A DNA stretch of 64,000 nucleotides, from positions 81,985-145,984 of the forward strand of contig QXCR01000076.1 of NCBI GenBank assembly GCA_004380135.1, in the 5' to 3' direction. Under the pieces are notes generated by a model, which saw nothing but the letters and a program-made list of their open reading frames with translations, made no database searches and was not told the origin of the DNA. Positions 12,142 through 22,943 of the stretch are shown piece after piece. Made by a program: the position numbers and the translations under genes. Source of the stretch: Stemphylium vesicarium. Taxonomy: Eukaryota > Ascomycota > Dothideomycetes > Pleosporales > Pleosporaceae. Positions within the stretch are counted from its first letter, which is position 1. Each line of letters begins with the position of its first letter.

Positions 12142-13430
12142 GGCTCGGGGCGGCCTGGCCGTCGTCGGGGATGGAGTCGCGGTAGATGGGGCGCATACGC
12201 GCGACACAAGCGCGGGCAGTGCAGTCGATTGTGCTGTAGTCGGGGCTATTTGGGCGCTTGCACGCGGCTGTGGGCTGTGGGCTGTGGGCTCTGGGACTGG
12301 GGCTGGAGGTGGAGGTGGAGAGATGCGGCGGGCGAGCCAGCGGAGAAGACGGGGAGACTTGGTGCAGCTTATGCAGCGCGCTGGTGAGCGGCGGCCAGCG
12401 ACAACAGTACAGAAAAGAAAGACCCTCCCGGTTGACGTGGCTTGCACAGAGCGCGCACCAGGCAATAACGCTGCAGCGATCTCAGGCGCTCGAGTGGTGA
12501 AGCTGTGCGACGACGATGCATCACATGCGCCGCTGGCCAAGAGAGCATAGACTTGCGAGGCTACCTGCTCTGGCCCAAGGGTCCCGCTGTTGGGTGGGGC
12601 CTCCTAGGGAGATTTGGCGGGAAGGATGGCGCGAAGGAGCCTGTTACTGGCTTGTTGGAAAGTTCGATAGCAATTCTCCAGCAATGCGATGTGTATATGA
12701 CCCCCAGTGATCTACGCTACACCGAGTCCTGCCATGTGAGCCTCTTCGGTAGCGCTTCTCCAAGGGACAAGCCGAACGGTGATCCGCATAAGCCATCGCT
12801 CCATTGGCGGCTCTGGCTCCAGCTACGGAGGCAGACCCGCTCAGTCGCTGTTAAAAATAATCCCTCCACCATCTCTAATCCGACGTCTATTATGACACAG
12901 CTGCGCTACAATTCAACATCCGGGAGGCGCAGCAGCTATCCGCTGTACCGCAGTTACGAGTCTGACGGCTGCCCGACTCGCCCGCGTAGTCTGCCACTTC
13001 TAAGCCTACCTCCAATAGGGGTCCTAGTCTTTCCAGGCACCATCACCGAATGATCCGGGAGGCCTGACGGTGCCCATCAAGGGGCGTCGTGGCTCGGTGG
13101 TGATGATTTGACAGCGCAGTCGGAGATGACATGCTCTGCGACATGCGTCCCGCTAGACGAGCACGAGGCACACGGGGACGCCGAGTCTCCCGTCCAGGAC
13201 AACATGCGACCTCCGAACTGCCCACAACCTAGCGGCTTCATACATGTCATGACATCAGCCTATGTTACAGTCATGGCATTAAACACCAATCAATTATCTG
13301 TTGCTTCTCGAATGTAAAAAAAAAACCCCCTTGTTAAGCAGACACCCCCGCACCCAGAACACCTGTTCATCCAGCCTTAGTCCCAAATAACAAACATCAC
13401 CAATGTGCGCCAGCAAATGCATCCTCTGGA
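12142..13430. promoter_or_regulatory. Upstream region of the RON1-like gene
   Basis: About 1.3 kb between the start of the RON1-like gene and the stop of the NGS1-like gene, both on the minus strand. It probably contains the RON1 promoter, a leader and the 3' end of the NGS1 transcript. Open frames here are antisense or of biased composition and are not called. A run of ten A occurs near 13316-13325. Confidence 0.45.
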
Positions 13431-16400
13431 TCAAGCAGGTGGTATCATCGTCCAAGTCGCTGCATCACAGCTCACTTCTTCAAAATTGTGCATCACATCG
13501 AAGCCCATGGCCGAAAACCCATCAAAGTTGCCGTCCCCATCCATCTAGTCTTGTCAGTATGGTGTGCCTTCAGCAGCAGCGGGTACTTACATAGTCCAGC
13601 AGGCAGGCATTGCATCCCAGCTGCTTGATCTGGCGCATCCCGAGAAGGATCAATCCCTGTAGTAAGGTTGAGTACTCTCCTACACCGGGCGAGATTACGG
13701 GCGATGAGATGCCACCAGCCGCTTCGTTGACGTCTTTCAGCGGGGGTATGTACTCGGCGAGACGCGAGTGATTGTTGTAGAGTACAACAGTACCAACCAA
13801 CGCACCATCTTCCGGTCGCTTGGCCCGAATGATTCCGCATGCCGTCGGGTCCGTGAGTGCAAGCTTGTACACTTCTGCCAGGCCTTGCCGGTTGCTTGTC
13901 TTGATATGGTCGAGGATCGGCCCCGCGTAGTCCCAGCCATAGACCAGATCGAACTGTGCCCCCGCGCTTGCTAGGCTCTTCGCCATACCCGCAGGTGGCG
14001 TCCACGCCTGGAGGTTCCGAGCTACCATGTTGCACACGGGACGGGAAAGTGCCGCGCCCCAGCCGAGCTGAGCGAACCATGATCGTAGACGCTTTCGCTC
14101 GTTGCCATGACCTGTTGGGATGCCAAGGTACATACTGGGAAGACGCGAACCTAGCTGAAATCGTTTGATGCCTTCTTTCTGTAACAAGGTTCGGATGGCT
14201 CGATTGTGCAGAGAATGTCCAATGGATAGCTTTCGCCTTGCGGGGTCCACAAACAGAGCGCCGATGACACCAGTGCCTGTGGCTTTGAAGAAGTATGTCG
14301 AGCAGAAGCCATACAGTGCTTGAGTACTGCTGTTCCTGACTACGAAATGGGACTCCTCCACCTCCGGGTGATGTAGAATGAACGAGCTTGATGTTGCGCT
14401 TGAAAGCTCTGAACGTTGATTTGGCGCCGTGTTCTCCACAATGGCTGTGATTAGCGTATCCAATCCATTGCCATCCCGCTCCTCGTTAAAGATCTCGACC
14501 AGCCAATGTTGCTTCGACGGGTGCAATTTCTGACTCTTACTGATAGTTCCGGGCAACGTCCCTGAAGGAGACAGCTCCCCATACAGCACTCGGACCAGCG
14601 AGTTCAGGGCAGTTTCAGTGAAGTCGTATGTACAGATGTAAGTCCCGATTGTATTGTCCATGGCGAAATCGTACGGGCTTGACTAAATTACGAGTTAAAA
14701 GCTGCTTTTCACTGCTCGAGGGTGTGGACTTACCACCGCAACGACCACCAGAGGTTTCTCACGCCTCTCGCCACCGGTCGTGTATTGTGTATTGGAAATC
14801 ATAGAAACGTGCTTGGTGAAGCCGTGTTGATAGAGGTTTCGGTTGGCGTCCGCAGTGAGTACTATGATCGCACTTGCCCGGTTAATGAGATTCTCGTGGA
14901 CAGGACGAACACCATTCGCCGTGTAAGATGTGTGCAGCAGGCGGCCATTGCGCTGTCTGGCGAGAGAGCGGCCCAGCTCCCTGAAAACTCGCTCTCCGCT
15001 CATGACAGAAGAGCTCCGGTCCCAAGCAGCGGGCTCCGGGGAATGACCGGCTGCGCCATTAGCAGCATCTGAGATTGCTCGCGATGCAGCAGAGGCAGCC
15101 AGGGGCTTTACCAAAGGTGTCAACAGAAGGAGCTCTTCCTCGCTGTCGAGTATATTAGTTAGCGGGAGGAGTCTGTTCTTGTCGCGTACAACTGTGATTG
15201 AGCTGTTGTATGCTTTGGTAGAGAGAGCAGTATGTAATGGCTGCAGCTTCTCCAGGTGGTTGATGCCTGGAGGGTTGAGTGCCTTCTCCCATGATGTGCA
15301 CTTCTTCTTCATGGCTAATACCCGCCTGAGAGAATTGAAGATTCGCTCCTTCGAAACCATTTCGCTTTCGACGCCAGTCTTGAGGCCTTTCAGACCTTCT
15401 TGCTGGAGCGAAAACGCACGGCAGAGGAGCACCACGTCGCAGCCGGCGTTGACAGCCATGACGGTACCGCCACCAACGCCGATATTGTGGCTAAGCGCAT
15501 CCATTTCCAGGCATTCCGAGACAACTACACCATCGAATTTCAGATCCTTGCGTAGGAGTTCGTCGACAACTTGCTCAGAGAGACAGGCGTGCATGGCATT
15601 TAATCCGGCTGACGACATGGCGCAACCGCCGACCATCATAGAGTCAAGACCTCTTTCAATAGCTTTCTTGAACGGAATCAAAGCACTTAAGCTCAACTGT
15701 TCCAACGATTCTGTGATGATGGGCACGTCAAGTGTGGACCCCAGGAACTCTAGATTGCCGTACGAAGGGAAATGCTTCCCCAACGTTACTACTCCGGCAT
15801 CCTTGTAGCCTTGCATGAAGGCGCATCCAAAGGCAGACACTTCCTGGGGATCGTCTCCGGCTGTTCTGACACCTAAAGGTTGATTGCGTGCATTGGTGAG
15901 CACATCCAGACATGGTCCAAATATCCAGTTGATACCACAAGCAGCGATTTCCTGTGCAGTCGACTTGGCCACTTCGAACGCCAAGTCAGTCGATCCAGTC
16001 GCTGCCATGCCCATATTGCTGGGATATTGGCGGATATAGATGTCGTCGAACAGACTGTTGACACCACCATTCTCTTGGTCGATGCCGATCGCCAACGGCA
16101 CAGGATGTCCGGCATCATGGGCAATCTTCTGCAGCTCATAGATGAGATTTGTCGTATCCTCGGCAGCTGTATCGGATTAGTGTAAGCTTGACACGTGAGG
16201 TAGCCATAGCAAAAGCACGTGATATTACATTTGCAATTCTTGGCAGTCAGTAGTATGCAGCCAACGTGGTGCTCCTCGATAAGGGTACGGATGTGTGGGG
16301 TCACCGACGTGCCATCGAAGCCCATCATGAACAGTTGACCCTACACGGCCCGGTGTCAGCGAATCCCATCGCAACAGTCGAGCGGCAACAACCCACCATG

Positions 16401-16501
16401 GTCCTGCATGGCGAAAACGTTAGCAAAATGATTTGGGTACTTTGCGCCGCTCTTGGGTGAGGACGCCCTCACCTGTCTAGATTGTCCCACACGGGATCCA
16501 T
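13431..16501 (-). CDS. ngs1: NGS1-like GH3-GNAT fusion protein, candidate GlcNAc sensor
   Basis: Two-part protein of 928 aa. Exons are 16501-16473, a 7-nt microexon 16403-16397, 16340-16229, 16166-14734, 14682-13591 and 13544-13431, all in frame. Residues about 10-520 form a GH3 (NagZ-like) domain: GQLFMMGFDGT, LAIGIDQENGGVNSLFDD, GINWIFGPCLDV and TLGKHFPSYG. The C-terminal 400 residues carry two GNAT acetyltransferase repeats, one with IGALFVDPARRKLSIGHSLH and one near VISPGVGEYSTLLQGLILLG. This is the architecture of Candida Ngs1, reported to bind GlcNAc through the GH3-like part and to acetylate histones at GlcNAc-induced genes. The NagZ nucleophile Asp is replaced by Glu (VVVSECLEM, residues about 263-271). 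The Asp-Ser-His dyad motif after KHFP is absent. It is therefore more likely a sensor than a hydrolase. It is divergent from dac1. Confidence 0.93.
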
Positions 16502-17160
16502 CTTCTCAACCTTGCCCATGATGACAATACCCGTCGCGTCGCGTCGAGTCGTGGATGCGACGTGGGATTCGGGTGTACACTCGGTCTTGGGCGCGACTCG
16601 CAAACGGTTATCGGTGGATGGAAAGATGGGGAAGATGGCACCGTAGCATTCACGCTGTTCCGAGCTGGGGTAAGCGGCTAGCGAGGCGCTAATGGCAAGC
16701 CTTCGCGCATCGTTACACCATCCTCGTCCCGTTGCTATCAACGACATCCACTTCGATGCCACCTCACATGCCACCGTAGTGCATCCGAGTCTGCGACTGT
16801 GGGCTTGATCAGCCTGATGTGATCATCGCTGTGTCACTCTGTTCCCCCTCTCCACTCATCCTATGCGAACAGGCAGCGTGCGCTTCTCGGCGGCCATGTA
16901 GACCCGCCAGAGGAAACTTTGCCCGCCTGTGATGATTGAGCGGCATCATCTGCAGAAGATAGGTGCAGCCATGGGCTCGCGATAGAAGTAGTGGGTAGGA
17001 CGCATGTCTCTGTGATGGTTGATGAACTTGCTTAGCGGCACAAGACCAATCATCATTTCTATCTCTGGTCATCTCTATATTTTCTAAGCTTTACGCCCGC
17101 CTCATCTTCCCTAGTCAAGCGCACGTTGCCTGTCGTCATCTTGCAGCCCCGCAACTGGTC
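16502..17160. promoter_or_regulatory. Bidirectional promoter between the NGS1-like and deacetylase genes
   Basis: The two start codons face away from each other across 659 bp, so the promoters must share this segment. No open frame in it is convincing. A single CGCAAA core (16599-16604) resembles half of an Ndt80-type site but lacks the full consensus. Shared control by the RON1-like factor is an inference from layout. Confidence 0.5.
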
Positions 17161-18474
17161 ATGCCTTCAATCGCCCCCATGCGGGATGTCTCGGCGGATA
17201 TACAGGACACCACAGGCGTGATCAAGTTCACCAACTGCTTGCTGGTAAAAGGCAATGCTCTGGTCAACGAAGACCTTTGGGTGAGCTCTACAAGCGGGAG
17301 GATATTGAACGGTCAACAAATACTCTACGAACACCGGACCGCGCCAGGAGAGATTGTTGACTTGGGCGGCCGCATCCTCTCGCCCGGCCTCATTGATACA
17401 CAACTCAACGGCGCTTATGGATTTGACTTCTCTGTAGTACCAGATGAAGGAACATCAGCGTACGGAAAGGGGATACTTGGAGTAAACAGGAGACTGGTAT
17501 CGACGGGTGTCACGTCGTACTTGCCGACGCTGACCTCACAGCCTTCCGAGATTTATAAAAAGACTTTACCGTTCCTAGGCCCTTCGGGTGCTGCTCGCGA
17601 TGCGTCCTACGGTTCAGAGTCGCTCGGCGCTCACTGCGAAGGCCCATTCCTCAACCCTACCAAGAATGGCATTCACAACGCTTCCGTCCTCCGTGAACCA
17701 AAGAACGGCATTTCCGACATGGAAGCCTGCTATGACTCCGAGAACCTAGAAGCCTCCTCATCTGTCAGACTTGTCACCCTCGCCCCCGAACTTCCAGGTG
17801 CCCTATCATGCATCCAGCCACTCACCGATCGCGGTATCGTGGTCTCGATCGGGCATTCCGAAGCGACTTATGAAGAAGCCAAAGCAGGCATCAGGGCAGG
17901 CGCCGGTATGATAACTCACCTGTTCAACGCCATGCGACCCTTGCACCACAGGAACCCAGGTATTTTTGGTCTCCTAGGCACACCTTCCTCTTCGATCAGG
18001 AAACCCTATTTTGGCGCTATCGCCGACGGCATCCATCTTCATCCCACATCTATCAAGATCGCGTGGAATGCGCATCCCGACGGGCTCATCCTCGTCACTG
18101 ATGCGATGCGACTAGCCGGTATGCCTGATGGAACCTACGACTGGACGAACGGATCGCGCATTGTCAAACAAGGCCCGATGCTTACGCTCGAGGAGAACGG
18201 AAAGATTGCCGGAAGCAGCATACAGCTCGTGGACTGTGTGACGAACTTCCTCAACTGGACTGGCGCTAGTGTGCCAGAAGCATTAAAGACTGTCACCGAG
18301 ACGCCGGCGAAGATGCTGGGTATACAGGGAGTAAAGGGGACGCTTCGGGAAGGCGCCGACGCTGATCTGGTGGTGCTTGATCTTCAAGAGGATGGGAATG
18401 AGGGAAAGAAGCTTGTGGTGGATGAAGTCTGGAAGTTCGGGGTCAAGGTGTTTGAGAAGCCGAGGCAGGGTTGA
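17161..18474 (+). CDS. dac1: N-acetylglucosamine-6-phosphate deacetylase (NagA/Dac1)
   Basis: Removes acetate from GlcNAc-6-phosphate to give glucosamine-6-phosphate, the substrate of the deaminase at the other end of the cluster; cytosolic. Single exon, 437 aa, the usual length of fungal Dac1. Amidohydrolase (TIM barrel) features appear in order: GRILSPGLIDTQLNGAYGFD at the first strand, the metal-ligand Glu in GAHCEGPFLNPTKNGIHN, the metal-binding His in VVSIGHSEATYEEA and in ITHLFNAMRPLHHRNPG, substrate contacts in AIADGIHLHP, and the catalytic Asp in LVTDAMRLAGMPDG. The C-terminus has the standard TLREGADADLVVLD strand. ATG 17161 is the first in-frame start and places the metal-binding core at normal spacing. 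Confidence 0.96.
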   Translation: MPSIAPMRDVSADIQDTTGVIKFTNCLLVKGNALVNEDLWVSSTSGRILNGQQILYEHRTAPGEIVDLGGRILSPGLIDTQLNGAYGFDFSVVPDEGTSAYGKGILGVNRRLVSTGVTSYLPTLTSQPSEIYKKTLPFLGPSGAARDASYGSESLGAHCEGPFLNPTKNGIHNASVLREPKNGISDMEACYDSENLEASSSVRLVTLAPELPGALSCIQPLTDRGIVVSIGHSEATYEEAKAGIRAGAGMITHLFNAMRPLHHRNPGIFGLLGTPSSSIRKPYFGAIADGIHLHPTSIKIAWNAHPDGLILVTDAMRLAGMPDGTYDWTNGSRIVKQGPMLTLEENGKIAGSSIQLVDCVTNFLNWTGASVPEALKTVTETPAKMLGIQGVKGTLREGADADLVVLDLQEDGNEGKKLVVDEVWKFGVKVFEKPRQG

Positions 18475-18892
18475 GGTTGGGACTAAATAGATGCTTTGAC
18501 AGTCAAGGATTCGTGTTCCATCAATATTGTTACTTCACCATGATTTGCAATGACCATAAACAGCCCATAGTAAGGATGCTAGTCACAGAGACTGCTAACA
18601 AATGAAGATGTGGGTTGCAAACTCTAGAAATCAACGGTTGCTCGCTGGTACTTGACTATGCAAATGCTACGCTGTACGCTACACTAAAAGAAAAAAAGGG
18701 GGAGGTCATGGATCATTCCGGATCTTGCGTAATTGCATCAACCATAGTACACATTTGCTGGGTCGTGAAAACATGAAGACATGAGGGCAGGTGCGTGGGT
18801 ATCTCGAAACGAAGTCGGTCGTTGCGCTTGCTGGGTGAAGAGATTGTGGGGGTTAGTGCAGTGATAGATGACGGGATGAGGCGAGGTTGGGG
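18475..18892. other. Convergent intergenic spacer
   Basis: 418 bp between the converging dac1 and Rab genes, probably the two 3' untranslated regions. An A-rich run lies near 18690-18700. Nothing else is recognisable. Confidence 0.5.
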
Positions 18893-19911
18893 TCAGCAAC
18901 ACCTTCCACTCTTACTCTTTTGTACTCGATTGATGTCTTCTTCCCACTCTTGCTGATGCGCAGCGACACCAGGCGTGGTGGGAAAGCCCAGCCAACTTCG
19001 CCTCTTATCAGCGGCGCCTATGCGGAAGCTCCCGTTTCCAGTGCCAGGGTAATCGAAATATCCAGTCACGTTGCCATTGTTGTCGAGAGCTGGCGTGGCA
19101 CCAGCCATAGCATATTGTCTTTGCTCTTCCTCGAGCTTCTTTTGCTCTTGCTCGACGAGTTTGCGAGTGATGACACGGAAAACTTCATCTACGCCCTCGC
19201 CGTCCTTGGCACTTATCTCGTGGCAACAGTCCCAGCCAAGGTCCTGTCCCCAGAAGCCACTCGATCTGTTGCTCTGTGGAGACGCCATGGAGCCACTTTG
19301 AAAGGTGGCTGGTACAGAACCCCAGCCAGTGGCCTGCGGGTTGTGTGGCTGTCCGTTTTGTGCGGGATATAGATTCTCGGCGACGTATGCGATACAGCGT
19401 TCAAAGGGGACCTTGCGCTTCGTGGGGTCTTCGGCGATGACGTCGGACTTTGTTCCTACCACGTGGAGGATGGTATCGTCCCCGAGGTTCGTTTTGAGCT
19501 CCTTGAACCAGCGGCCCATCTCCTCGAAAGATTGCGGGTCTGTGATGTCATAACACAACACTGCCGCGTTCGCACCTACGATTGACGAAATTAGCTGAGG
19601 TGCTGTAGATAAGGAAAAAGTAAAGACAAAAAGGGGCACGCAGCGAAAAGTGCGACCGACAGCAGCGTACCTCTGTAGTATAGCTTCGATATGGAGCGGA
19701 AGCGTTCCTGGCCTGCCGTATCCCATATTTGCAGTCTGACGACGGTAGAGGTGTCGATGTCCACAACCCTCTTAGTCAAGAAGGATGCACCCACGGTGGA
19801 CTGTGTCGTCGGAGGCGTAAAGGCATTTTTGACGTAGCGGTGGACGAGAGAAGTCTTTCCGACGCCCTGGCTGCCCAGCACGACAATCTTGGCCTCGAGA
19901 CTGTTCGACAT
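18893..19911 (-). CDS. Rab-family small GTPase with enlarged C-terminal half
   Basis: Membrane-traffic GTPase of 307 aa from exons 19911-19671 and 19575-18893. G-box motifs are complete: VVLGSQGVGKTSLVHRY (P loop), the switch I stretch QSTVGASFLTKRV, IWDTAGQERFRS (G3), VVGTKSD (G4) and EISAKDGEGV (G5). The C-terminal Cys-Cys (KSGRCC) indicates double geranylgeranylation and membrane attachment. Switch I resembles Rab5/Rab22, while GTKSD followed by an acidic stretch recalls Rab24, so the subfamily stays open. Between G4 and G5 there is a Gly/Ser/Pro-rich insertion of some 50 residues. A further roughly 60-residue tail precedes the CC, making the protein about 100 aa longer than a typical Rab. 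The start at 19911 gives MSNSLEAKIVV; a second Met seven codons upstream is possible. Confidence 0.9.
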
Positions 19912-20885
19912 TGCGTCTTGTATGGGTGTCACGGGTCCACGGTGTGTGCAGGCGTCGATGTTCGGTTGCGGGGGACCGCTGTGGGAGAAAGTTGTGGGGG
20001 GGTCGGTCAGATATGGACGGTGCCTCGGGCCAGGCGATCAGTGAGAGGTTGAGCTGTTGGCGGTCGCAGGACAAGTGGCATGGCGTGTGGAGCGTGTCTG
20101 CCGTCGCTGAATGCGCGATGAGCCAGCGGATTGCGGTAGAGGGTAGCTGGTATTCTTAGGCAGGAGAGTCAAAAGGCCTGGAGGCAAGTGACATAGCCCT
20201 CCCGCAGCGTTTGGCGCTTGCGGCCATGGTCTTGGCTCCCCGACCCATGTGACGGACGCCGCGGGCCAATATTGAGCAATAGCGGGAGAGACAGGCTGCG
20301 AATGGGGAAATGAGCGTCAAGGGGCATGGCCGGGTGACGCTCACGAACAAGAGGACGCGCCATGCTGACTTGAAGTATTTGTGCGGTTGAACTGCAGTCA
20401 ACAATGCGCGTCATGCCCAGACAGCTGCGTCTTCCCCGCGTTTCGGCGCAGCTGCGCTCTTATTGGGGCTCTTCCACGCGACCGACGGCGGCGGCGACGA
20501 CTTTTTGTCTCGCCGTGAGACTGCCCTTACCGTCCTGGCTGCGAAGACCCGGCTAGCGTGCATGTACGTCTACTAGAGAGGGCGAAAAAATGTCGCGGGC
20601 TTGCATAGACCGAGACGGGATACTCGATGAGAACAAGCCTGTGGTCGTCCCGAGTCGCGTCGAGCGTACAAGGGCCCAGCTTCTCCGCGAACCGTGTCCG
20701 ACGCGCGGGGACGAATGTACCGAGCTGTCCTGGCACACAAGTTGCCGTCGCCAACCTGGCCCTTCCGCCCGACCAGGCCTTAGTGCCTGGAAATAACCCA
20801 GATCGTCTCCATATATTTCCTGGCCTATCTCTTGCCATTGATTACTTGACCTTCAGCATCCTGCGCCAGTGCATCCACCGCCATC
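19912..20885. promoter_or_regulatory. Divergent promoter region (Rab / flavocytochrome b2-like)
   Basis: About 1 kb between divergent starts, expected to hold both promoters and leaders. Open frames in it are short and lack motifs. No specific site is claimed. Confidence 0.4.
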
Positions 20886-22468
20886 ATGAACCACGACAGC
20901 AACAACACCCAAAAGCAAAAGCTCACCGGCGAGCAAGTCGCAGAGCACAACAACGGCGAATCATGCTGGGTCATTGTCCACGGACGCGCCTACGATGTTA
21001 CCGAGTTCCTGCCTGAGCATCCTGGTGGACCCAAGATTATCTTGAAGTACGCCGGCAAAGATGCGACAGAAGCCTACGAGCCCATCCACCCGCCCGACAC
21101 GCTCGACAAGTACCTGGACAAGTCAAAACACCTGGGCGAGGTGGATATGAACACTGTGCAAGAGCAGGAGAAGGAGTTCGACCCCGATGAGGAAGAGAGG
21201 CAAAAGCGTATCGAGCGCATGCCTATACTCGAGCAATGCTACAACCTGATGGACTTCGAGGCCGTTGCACGCAAGGTCATGAAGAAGACGGCATGGGCAT
21301 ACTATTCCAGCGGTGCCGACGACGAGATTGTAGGCCCATTGCCAACTCCGCGCCTGTTTGCTGAAAACTAACATCTCAACAGACCTTACGCGAAAACCAC
21401 AGTGCATTCCACAAGATCTGGTTCCGACCGCGAGTCCTCGTAGACGTTGAAAAGGTCGACATGTCCACCACAATGCTCGGCACCAAATGCGACATTCCCT
21501 TCTACGTCACAGCAACGGCATTGGGAAAGCTCGGCAATCCAGAGGGAGAGGTCATCCTCACACGCGGCGCGCACAAACACAACGTGATTCAGATGATCCC
21601 AACACTGGCATCTTGCTCATTCGACGAGATTGTCGACGAAGCAAAAGACGGCCAATGCCAATGGCTGCAGCTGTACGTGAACAAGGACCGGGAAGTCACA
21701 AAGCGCATCGTGCAACATGCTGAGAGACGAGGTTGCAAGGGCCTCTTCATCACCGTCGACGCACCACAACTCGGCCGTCGCGAGAAAGACATGCGAAGCA
21801 AGTTCGACGACGTTGGGAGTAGCGTGCAGAGCACTGGCGGCGATAATGTGGATCGCAGTCAAGGCGCCGCACGAGCCATCTCGTCCTTCATTGACCCGAG
21901 CCTAAGCTGGAAGGACATTCCATGGTTCAAGAGCATCACGAAAATGCCCATTATTCTCAAGGGTGTGCAGTGTGTCGAGGACGTGATTCGTGCCGTAGAG
22001 GCCGGTGTAGATGGTGTTGTTCTCTCGAATCATGGTGGTCGCCAGCTTGACTTTGCCCGCTCTGGAGTAGAAGTCCTTGCTGAAGTCATGCCTGCTCTTC
22101 GCGCACGTGGCTGGCAGGATCGCATCGAGGTATACATTGATGGCGGCGTACGTCGAGCGACAGATATCATCAAGGCTGTAGCATTGGGTGCAAAAGGCGT
22201 AGGCATCGGTAGGCCCTTCCTTTATGCCATGTCCGCGTATGGCCTCCCAGGTGTCGACCGTGCTATGCAGCTACTGAAAGATGAGATGGAAATGAACATG
22301 CGCTTGATTGGAGCTTCAAGTGTCGCTGACTTGAACCCTTCAATGCTTGACACGAGAGGACTGAGCATGCACACAGCCACTGTACCACACGACACCCTTG
22401 GCTTGAACGTCTATGATCCGCTCCTCGGGCCCCAGGAGAAGGTTGTCAGGGAGAAGTCCAAGTTGTAG
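20886..22468 (+). CDS. Flavocytochrome b2-like FMN-dependent 2-hydroxyacid dehydrogenase
   Basis: Oxidises an L-2-hydroxyacid, probably L-lactate, with FMN and passes electrons to its own b5-type heme domain. Exons 20886-21329 and 21383-22468 give 509 aa. Residues about 12-85 form a cytochrome b5 domain with heme motif VTEFLPEHPGGPKIILKYAG. The FMN TIM barrel follows: PFYVTATALGKLGNPEGEV, the conserved LQLYVNKDR, FITVDAPQLGRREKDMR and the catalytic His/Arg in VVLSNHGGRQLDFARSG. The FMN phosphate site is YIDGGVRRATDIIKAVALGA. Yeast Cyb2 is mitochondrial and has a long cleaved presequence. This protein starts about ten residues before the b5 domain with no evident presequence, so a cytosolic paralogue is likely. 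The substrate cannot be fixed from sequence. Confidence 0.92.
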
Positions 22469-22943
22469 AAGAGAATTTCCATACTGTACATGAGCAGGTT
22501 TGAAATCACATTGAGCTTTGAATCACATTTATCAATTCAGAGATAATTTGTTAGCTACGCATGATCCTTGAATGCATTATTCGTGTTTGCGCTAGCAATT
22601 CCCAAGTACCCTTCGTTTCGTAGGTCTTCCCGGCTTCTGCATCGCCGAGGGATTAGAATTACCTACTTGGGTACACACATGATATCCTATAAGCGGGCAC
22701 TGTTGTCTGGAGCGTGACCACGTGAAAGCGCGTCCGTGTGTGGGGAAGATTACGGGTCGGTCGGAGCTGCCGAATGTCAAGCGTCCAACGTCCGTGAGCC
22801 GTGGCATGCTCTTTGAACTTCAATGCGGAGTGCACCAAGCATTCACGTTGACGCACACCAAAACCCCCGTTACTCTCCGTGCGCCCTAGCTACCTACGCA
22901 CGCATTTTCTTGTTTTTTTTTTGTTAATTTTGTAACTATTCCT
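22469..22943. other. Intergenic spacer
   Basis: 475 bp between two plus-strand genes. It includes a run of ten T at 22914-22923 just before the next gene. No other feature is recognised. Confidence 0.4.

Noticed and set aside
12014..12550. Long open frame on the plus strand opposite the start of the RON1-like gene
   Set aside because: It is antisense to the Ndt80-family first exon and its upstream region. Its Gly/Val-rich composition mirrors the Pro-rich sense strand, and no motif is present.
12505..13053. 182-codon open frame upstream of the RON1-like gene
   Set aside because: No motif, no splice support and an irregular composition. It lies where the RON1 promoter and leader are expected.
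16599..16605. CGCAAAC as an Ndt80/RON1 binding site
   Set aside because: It matches only the core and not the final A/T of the Ndt80 consensus. One partial hit in 659 bp is expected by chance.
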